Shown here piece after piece: positions 58,826 through 64,000 of a DNA stretch of 64,000 nt (its first letter is position 1; each line of letters begins with the position of its first letter). The DNA is from an uncultured Ruminococcus sp. (lineage in GTDB: Bacteria > Bacillota > Clostridia > Oscillospirales > Ruminococcaceae). The position numbers were made by a program, and so were the translations under genes. Under the pieces are notes generated by a model. The model made no database searches. It worked only from the letters and a program-made list of their open reading frames with translations, and was not told the DNA's origin. The stretch spans positions 82,656-146,655 of the forward strand of contig CACZFN010000006.1 in NCBI GenBank assembly GCA_902780505.1, read 5' to 3'.

Positions 58826-60128
58826 AAAGCTTGTGGAGCTTCGGCGTGAGATGCGCCATATGAACTTCTATACAAGACTCGGAAAAGTCGAACAGATAGT
58901 CGGTATGATAATAGAAGTTTCGGGGCTGCTTGCAAGTATAGGCGATGTGTGCGAGATACGTATCCCCGGCAAGCCTTCGGTTTTAAGCGAGGTCGTGGGG
59001 TTTCATGACAGTATCACACAGATAATGCCATATGACGAAACTGACGGTATCGGCTATGGCAATACGGTATATAACACGGGCAGAAAACTGCGTGTGCGTA
59101 TGAGCGATGCGCTTATCGGCAGAACGGTAGATGCCCTCGGACGACCTATCGACGGGCTCGGCGATATCGTGGGCGGCACAATGCTCCCGATAAGCGGCAA
59201 GGCTTCAAATCCTATGCACCGCCCTGAGATCAGTGAGCCGATAACACTCGGCGTAAAGGCGATAGACGGTATGATAACCCTCGGTAAGGGGCAGAGGATC
59301 GGTATATTTGCCGGATCGGGTGTCGGTAAGTCCACACTTATGGGCATGATAGCAAGAAATGTCACCGCTGATGTGAACGTCCTCGCCCTTGTGGGTGAGC
59401 GTGGCAGGGAACTTATGGAATTCCTTAAAAAGGATCTTGGCCCCGAAGGACTGAAACGCTCTGTCGTTGTGGTGGCAACGTCTGATAATTCGGCGATGCT
59501 AAGAAATAAATGCGCTATGACAGCTACGGCTATAGCAGAGTATTTTAAAAATCAGGGCAAGGATGTCCTGCTTATGATGGATTCGCTTACACGTTTTTGT
59601 ATGGCACAGCGTGAGATCGGCCTTTCAACGGGCGAACCCCCTGTGGCAAGGGGCTACCCGCCGTCGATATATGCTTCCCTCCCGAAGCTGCTCGAACGCT
59701 GCGGGAACTTTGAAAACGGCTCTATCACAGGGATATATACCGTTCTTGTAGAGGGTGACGATACCAACGAACCTGTCGCCGATACTGTAAGAGGTATCAT
59801 AGACGGCCATATAATGCTTTCGCGTAAGATCGCCATGACAAACCACTACCCCGCAATAGATGTGCTTGCAAGCCTTTCAAGGCTTATGTCCTCTATAGCT
59901 ACCCCCGAGCAGAAGCAGTACGCGGGGCAGATAAGGAATATGATGAGCATATATAACGATAATACGGATCTTATCTCGATAGGTGCCTATAAGTCCGGCT
60001 CAAACCCCGCACTGGATACGGCGATCAAGAAGATAGATGCAATAAACGGCTTCCTCACGCAGAAGGTCGACGAAAAGTTCACTTTTGAACAGACGGTGAG
60101 TGAAATGAAGCGTATAGTTACAAGTTAG
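58788..60128 (+). CDS. fliI: Flagellar type III export ATPase FliI
   Basis: FliI is the ATPase of the flagellar export apparatus and resembles F1-beta. The product (up to 446 aa) has Walker A GIFAGSGVGKSTLMG, a Walker B region DVLLMMDSLTRFCMAQREIG, and the family TGEPPVARGYPPSIYASLPKLLER block, split here by position. Three in-frame ATGs (58788, 58794, 58803) lie in the overlap with fliH, and none has a strong ribosome-binding site, so translation is probably coupled. It sits in normal order between fliH and fliJ. Confidence 0.96.
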   Translation: MKMTIMTKEHSFEKLVELRREMRHMNFYTRLGKVEQIVGMIIEVSGLLASIGDVCEIRIPGKPSVLSEVVGFHDSITQIMPYDETDGIGYGNTVYNTGRKLRVRMSDALIGRTVDALGRPIDGLGDIVGGTMLPISGKASNPMHRPEISEPITLGVKAIDGMITLGKGQRIGIFAGSGVGKSTLMGMIARNVTADVNVLALVGERGRELMEFLKKDLGPEGLKRSVVVVATSDNSAMLRNKCAMTATAIAEYFKNQGKDVLLMMDSLTRFCMAQREIGLSTGEPPVARGYPPSIYASLPKLLERCGNFENGSITGIYTVLVEGDDTNEPVADTVRGIIDGHIMLSRKIAMTNHYPAIDVLASLSRLMSSIATPEQKQYAGQIRNMMSIYNDNTDLISIGAYKSGSNPALDTAIKKIDAINGFLTQKVDEKFTFEQTVSEMKRIVTS

Positions 60129-60141
60129 GCAAGTGATGTAA

Positions 60142-60597
60142 ATGAAAAAATTTGAATTCAAGCTCGGCAGGATAAGGGATTATAAGAATATCCTGCTTGA
60201 CAGGGAAAAAAATGTCCTTGTAGGGCTTATGATGGAGAAAAACGGTATTCTTGACCGCATTGAAGCCCTTGAGGAGGAATTTGAAAAGGTGAATAACGAA
60301 ATGCACGAGGAAATGCGCTCGGGGCTGAATGTCACCAAGATACGTCTGTTTGAAGCACAGAAAAACGGTATGCGCGAAGAACAGCGGCTGCTCGGTGACA
60401 GGCTTGAATTCCTGCAGGTGTCTATAGACAGACAGCAGGAACGGGTAAGCTCCCTGAAGCAGGACGTTTCGGGCTATGATAACTTAGAAGCTAAAAAGCG
60501 TGAGGAGTATAACAAGGAACTTGCCAAGGAACAGGATCTTGTGATATCCGAATTTGTTTCCCAGAAATATACGAGGGAACATAAAAGAATAAGCTGA
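60142..60597 (+). CDS. fliJ: Flagellar export chaperone FliJ
   Basis: FliJ is a coiled-coil stalk that fits into the FliI ring and helps handle export substrates. The 151-aa product starts MKKFEFKLGRIRDYKNILLD and is almost wholly charged helix (ALEEEFEKVNNEMHEEMR, DRQQERVSSLKQDV), with a low-conservation sequence as usual for FliJ. It lies 13 bases after fliI, after AAGTGATG. The call rests on size, helical pattern and position. Confidence 0.88.
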   Translation: MKKFEFKLGRIRDYKNILLDREKNVLVGLMMEKNGILDRIEALEEEFEKVNNEMHEEMRSGLNVTKIRLFEAQKNGMREEQRLLGDRLEFLQVSIDRQQERVSSLKQDVSGYDNLEAKKREEYNKELAKEQDLVISEFVSQKYTREHKRIS

Positions 60598-60649
60598 TAT
60601 CACGCGCAAAAGCGTTTGATATAAAATTTAAAGTAAAGGAGGGAAGTGA

Positions 60650-61894
60650 ATGGACAAAGGCTTTGACTTGAATGTTGTTACCACAGGTGATGCGGGCAAG
60701 GTGAACCACGCAAAACCAAAGTCGCGTGTTAAGGATAAAAACGTTCAGAACGTCGATTTCCTTGATATCGTAAACAGGCTTTCCGCCAAAAAGACGGAAA
60801 AGGCGCAAAATACCCCTAAGGCACAGAAAACACAAAAGGCACAGACGGACAGCTTGCAGCAGACAGACGAGCTTTCCGATACGCTCGGTGAGATACTTGA
60901 TGAATACGGCGCTGAAAACCTGAATGCTGATATTCTTATGGAACTTATGTCAATGTATACGTCTGAGGGCTCTGTAACAAACCTTTTGCAGTCCGATGAT
61001 CCTATGGCGGCAGTGCAGAGCAGCCTTTATTCGGCCGTGCTCGATAATACCGATCTGCTTTCGGCAGGCGGTGAGATGATCGACGAGATAGCAGACGGTT
61101 CGTTTGATGACCTTACGGGACTGCTTAGTTCGTCAAAAACACTTGACAGGCTGCTTGAAGTGCTTTCGGGCGTTGATGATTCACAGTCGCTTGAGCAGGC
61201 ACTGAAGACTATCGCGGGTATCACTGTCACAAGTGAGATAAACGAAGTCGACAGAACTGTCAATGCTCTCAGCGAAGGGCTTAACCTTTCAAAGGCAGTC
61301 GAACAGGCAAAGGCGGAAATAAGCGGAAATGCAGATGCCGCAGATGCCGCAGGCGAAACGGCGGCACAGGCTATGGGCTTTGTGGATTATTCCTCGGGTA
61401 TAACACCGAATGAAGTGATGACTGAGGGCACACCGGAAGAAAATGCAGTGTTTAACCAGACGCTTGACGTTTTATCACGCGCACTTACAGAGGAACGTGA
61501 GCTTTATACCGCAAGGCTGCACCCCGAAGGACTTGGCGAGATAATAGTCAGAATGGAAAAATCAAGCGCAGGTATAGTGTTTGATATCCTCACTACAAAC
61601 GAGCGTACAGCGGCAATGATAAACCAGCGGCTTATGCAGCTTCAGCAGGGTATGACAGAATATGAAGCCAGGATAAACCCCGCAGTGGTGACATCATCAA
61701 ACAACGCCGAAAGCGCATCAGGCTTCAGCTTTGATGACTTTGCAGGCAGTATGGCAGGATCTTCACAGCAGCAGGACGCTTACAGCGGCAACCGCAACAG
61801 GGCAGGGAATGTCTACAGCGATTCGGCTGAAGATGAGCAGGAAGCAAGAACAACAGGCTACCGTAATACGGATCTGTTGAACAAAACTATTTAA
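60650..61894 (+). CDS. fliK: Flagellar hook-length control protein FliK
   Basis: FliK measures hook length and switches export specificity. The 414-aa product has a low-complexity N-terminal part rich in Thr, Gln, Lys and Ala (KAQNTPKAQKTQKAQ), a long acidic helical middle, and a C-terminal Flg_hook domain: ALTEERELYTARLHPEGLGEI, VRMEKSSAGIVFDI and NQRLMQLQQGM. The conserved LxPxxLGxxxV core is seen as LHPEGLGEIIV. AAGGAGGG precedes ATG 60650. It lies between fliJ and flgD. Confidence 0.93.
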   Translation: MDKGFDLNVVTTGDAGKVNHAKPKSRVKDKNVQNVDFLDIVNRLSAKKTEKAQNTPKAQKTQKAQTDSLQQTDELSDTLGEILDEYGAENLNADILMELMSMYTSEGSVTNLLQSDDPMAAVQSSLYSAVLDNTDLLSAGGEMIDEIADGSFDDLTGLLSSSKTLDRLLEVLSGVDDSQSLEQALKTIAGITVTSEINEVDRTVNALSEGLNLSKAVEQAKAEISGNADAADAAGETAAQAMGFVDYSSGITPNEVMTEGTPEENAVFNQTLDVLSRALTEERELYTARLHPEGLGEIIVRMEKSSAGIVFDILTTNERTAAMINQRLMQLQQGMTEYEARINPAVVTSSNNAESASGFSFDDFAGSMAGSSQQQDAYSGNRNRAGNVYSDSAEDEQEARTTGYRNTDLLNKTI

Positions 61895-61909
61895 AAAGGA
61901 GGAAAAACT

Positions 61910-62410
61910 ATGGACGGCATCAACACCAATCAGCGTAATTATACCGATCTTCTGAACGGAACATCAAAGACAAAGAGCACCGAAAAATCCTATAATAATG
62001 TCAAGTTCTCAAACGAGGATCAGTCGGACGTTAATGTTCAGGACTTTTTGAACCTTATGGTGACACAGCTTACAAATCAGGACTTTATGAACCCCGTTGA
62101 CGATACCCAGTATCTTTCACAGCTTGCACAGTTCTCGTCAATGTCTGCAATGCAGGATCTTGCACAGTTTTCTAAGCAGAGCTTTGTCATGTCCTACCTC
62201 GGCAAGGAAGTTACCGCATCTGTTTATAATGTCGGCGGCGAAGTTGAAACAACTACCGGTAAGGTGACATCAGTTTCACTTGTCAATGACGATTATAAGC
62301 TTACTGTAAACGGTAAGGAGTTTTCTATCAGCGATATCAAGAGCGTTTCCGATTCAAAGCCCGAAGAAACAGCGGCAGAGGAAGAAGTCCAGGAGATAAT
62401 CCCAGACTGA
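61910..62410 (+). CDS. flgD: Flagellar hook assembly protein FlgD
   Basis: FlgD caps the growing hook. The 166-aa product has the family N-terminal motif VQDFLNLMVTQLTNQDFMNP followed by DDTQYLSQLAQFSSMSAMQ, both strongly conserved in FlgD, then a small beta domain (VSLVNDDYKLTVNGKEF) and an acidic tail. It is shorter than enterobacterial FlgD, as in many Firmicutes that lack part of the C-domain. AAAGGAGG precedes ATG 61910. Confidence 0.94.
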   Translation: MDGINTNQRNYTDLLNGTSKTKSTEKSYNNVKFSNEDQSDVNVQDFLNLMVTQLTNQDFMNPVDDTQYLSQLAQFSSMSAMQDLAQFSKQSFVMSYLGKEVTASVYNVGGEVETTTGKVTSVSLVNDDYKLTVNGKEFSISDIKSVSDSKPEETAAEEEVQEIIPD

Positions 62411-62461
62411 TAAAAACGCCGGTGCATACAGATAAACATAAAGGAAAGGAGTCTTTAGAAT

Positions 62462-62845
62462 ATGGATATCAATATGCTTAGGCTCACCGCCCCTATAACC
62501 ACGGGTATTCCGCAGACAAGCACCGCAAGTGTCAATGACAGTCTTTATACGGCAAATTTCGATCAGGTGCTCAAAGCGCAGCTTCAGACAAGCGGGCTCA
62601 ATTTCTCAAAGCACGCAGTGAACCGTGTCGTTGAACGTAATATAAACGTTTCCGATACCAATATGGAAAGGCTCAATGCAGGCGTTGAGATAGCGCGTGA
62701 AAAGGGGCTTGACGATACACTTATACTTGTCGATAAATCGGCGTATATCGTAAGCGTCAAGAATAATACGGTCATAACGACGGTTTCTAATGAAGAACTT
62801 GTCGGCAATTGTTTTACAAATATCGAAGGAACGGTAATAGTTTAA
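62462..62845 (+). CDS. TIGR02530-type flagellar operon protein
   Basis: The 127-aa protein is the small flagellar-operon protein found between flgD and flgE in many Firmicutes. The family core is visible: LNFSKHAVNRVVERNI, TNMERLNAGVEIAREKGLDDTLIL (split at RLNAGVEIAREKG) and DKSAYIVSVKNNTVIT. Its job in hook assembly is not defined. A variable Thr/Ser/Ala-rich N-terminus precedes the core. GGAAAGGAGTC lies before ATG 62462. The 88-base gap to flgE has a short CGGAGG-rich stretch but no clear terminator. Confidence 0.88.
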   Translation: MDINMLRLTAPITTGIPQTSTASVNDSLYTANFDQVLKAQLQTSGLNFSKHAVNRVVERNINVSDTNMERLNAGVEIAREKGLDDTLILVDKSAYIVSVKNNTVITTVSNEELVGNCFTNIEGTVIV

Positions 62846-62933
62846 GACCGGACCGATTTCGGAGGTCTTCGGGGGGCTGAACGACAGAAGCCCCTCCCTT
62901 GCCGTTTGAAAAATAATAACGGAGGATAATATT

Positions 62934-64000
62934 ATGATAAGAAGCTTATATTCAGGCGTTGCAGGTATGACAACCCAGCAGACTAAAATGGACGTTATAG
63001 GTAATAATATCTCAAACGTATCTACATACGGATTTAAGGCAAGCCGTGTTACTTTCAGGGACGTTTACTATCAGACTTCCCGCGCGGTGACAGAAGCTAC
63101 AGCATCAAAGGGCGGTACAAATGCCGTTCAGATAGGCTATGGCTCAAAGATAGGCTCGACAGACGTAAACCAGTCAACATCTGTAATGGCAACGACCGGT
63201 CTGGCACTTGATGCCGCTATAACGGGCGACGGCTATTTTCAGGTAATGGACGGTGACGGCAATATCTTCTATACAAAAGCAGGTATGCTTGACGTAGATG
63301 CCGAGGGCAACCTTGTTGATATCAACGGCAACTTCGTTCTCGGTGTATCAAGCAATAATATGAATCAGGGCGCATCTTCGCAGAGGATAAGGATATCACT
63401 CCCTTACGAAAGCCCTAACGTTTCTTCTGCAAGTGATGTTATAAACGGCATCAATATCAAGGTAAGCTCTACCGCTGAGAACCAGAGCGGCAATGTGTCA
63501 TTTAACTTCGCATCAAGCTCTAACCTGCCTATCGGTCAGAAGGCTGAAGCTGTGGTTTCTTCAAACGCTATCACAGTAACACTTAACTCAAACGAAACCT
63601 TTGACAGCATCACAGACCTCGAAAATGCTATGAACGACGCGATAATGGCGGCAAACGGCGGTGTAATGCACCCCGCAGGCAGCTTCAGGGTGGATATAGA
63701 TTCCCTTGCGGCATTTGATACGCCGCTTACAGGTGAGCAGATAGTAAATACTAACTTCGGCGTTGCGTCGGGTACTGTCAACCTCCCCAAAGATCTTTCA
63801 AGGGCGTTCTCTGTAAAGAGCGTCGGCGATGCCTTCAGCTATTCGGAGCCTATGGATTTTAATATAACTGTAGACGAGGATGCAGGCACCTGCACTATCA
63901 CGGCAGGCGGCGGCAAATACAGCGCTACTATCAATAAGTCGCAGATGGAAACTACAGGCTCGGTGGTACTTAAAAGCGATACTGATGACGATAACTTCGT
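62934..64000 (+). CDS. flgE: Flagellar hook protein FlgE, N-terminal part
   Basis: FlgE builds the hook between basal body and filament. About 355 codons are present, and the frame is open to the window end. The start MIRSLYSGVAGMTTQQTKMD is typical. Next comes VIGNNISNVSTYGFKASRVTF, the rod/hook export signature (split at NISNVSTYGFK), followed by VNQSTSVMATTGLALDAAITGDGYF and TKAGMLDVDAEGNLVD. It could be a generic FlgE/F/G hook-basal protein, but position after flgD and length favour FlgE. A strong GGAGGATAA precedes ATG 62934. Confidence 0.94.
   Translation, partial: MIRSLYSGVAGMTTQQTKMDVIGNNISNVSTYGFKASRVTFRDVYYQTSRAVTEATASKGGTNAVQIGYGSKIGSTDVNQSTSVMATTGLALDAAITGDGYFQVMDGDGNIFYTKAGMLDVDAEGNLVDINGNFVLGVSSNNMNQGASSQRIRISLPYESPNVSSASDVINGINIKVSSTAENQSGNVSFNFASSSNLPIGQKAEAVVSSNAITVTLNSNETFDSITDLENAMNDAIMAANGGVMHPAGSFRVDIDSLAAFDTPLTGEQIVNTNFGVASGTVNLPKDLSRAFSVKSVGDAFSYSEPMDFNITVDEDAGTCTITAGGGKYSATINKSQMETTGSVVLKSDTDDDNF

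Overview
The window looks like chromosomal DNA of a motile, fibre-degrading gut or rumen Firmicute, most likely an Oscillospiraceae/Ruminococcus-like species. This is inference from gene content. A GH5 cellulase carries a C-terminal type I dockerin. A lipoprotein GH5 cellulase lies in a run with an N-acylglucosamine/cellobiose 2-epimerase that closely resembles, from memory, the Ruminococcus albus enzyme. There is also an L-fucose pathway, a DUF3793/flavodoxin/DtxR iron cluster and a clostridial-type flagellar operon. Most promoters seen are textbook sigma-A sites (TTGACA-like, 17 bp, TATAAT). No rRNA, tRNA, CRISPR array, prophage or insertion sequence was seen.

Layout. (1) 1-6600: end of the spc and alpha ribosomal operons (rplO end, secY, adk, map, a KOW protein, infA, rpmJ, rpsM, rpsK, rpsD, rpoA, rplQ), closed by a terminator. 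(2) 6640-12417: a cytosolic sugar-sensor/GGDEF protein, a 258-bp nested palindrome, bioY with an operator, a gene behind a FliA-type promoter followed by a T-box-like structured RNA, and a DUF6935-like gene paired with an orphan solute-binding lipoprotein. (3) 12417-22506: thrS (lacking the TGS domain) and secA diverge. Then come DUF1015, cellobiose 2-epimerase, PHP protein, GH5 lipoprotein and radC. (4) 22531-29657, minus strand: glgX, a spermidine-synthase-like protein, a YegP protein, recQ and the dockerin GH5. (5) 29786-35124: L-fucose genes (aldolase, FGGY kinase, two membrane proteins, isomerase). (6) 35149-37811, minus: lactate dehydrogenase and an iron operon with two DtxR-type operators. 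(7) 37894-44127: an EAL phosphodiesterase, a small membrane protein, a D-2-hydroxyacid dehydrogenase, a Nudix protein and proBA. (8) 44131-53730, minus: an ABC polysaccharide exporter with glycosyltransferase and Nudix protein, a second sugar-sensor/GGDEF protein coupled to a stand-alone FakA-like domain, CotH lipoprotein, aldo/keto reductase and HD-GYP protein. (9) 53876-64000: flgB-flgC-fliE-fliF-fliG-fliH-fliI-fliJ-fliK-flgD-TIGR02530-flgE (cut by the window end).

How it fits together. Surface and cellulosomal GH5 enzymes release cello-oligosaccharides, and the epimerase converts cellobiose to glucosyl-mannose. Fucose is isomerised, phosphorylated and cleaved. Lactate dehydrogenase gives a fermentation outlet. 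Four c-di-GMP enzymes (two GGDEF proteins with LacI-type sugar-binding domains, one EAL, one HD-GYP beside the flagellar operon) suggest, as a hypothesis, that sugar supply is read into c-di-GMP and from there into motility or attachment. The two soluble sugar-sensor/GGDEF paralogues are the best candidates here for an under-described system.
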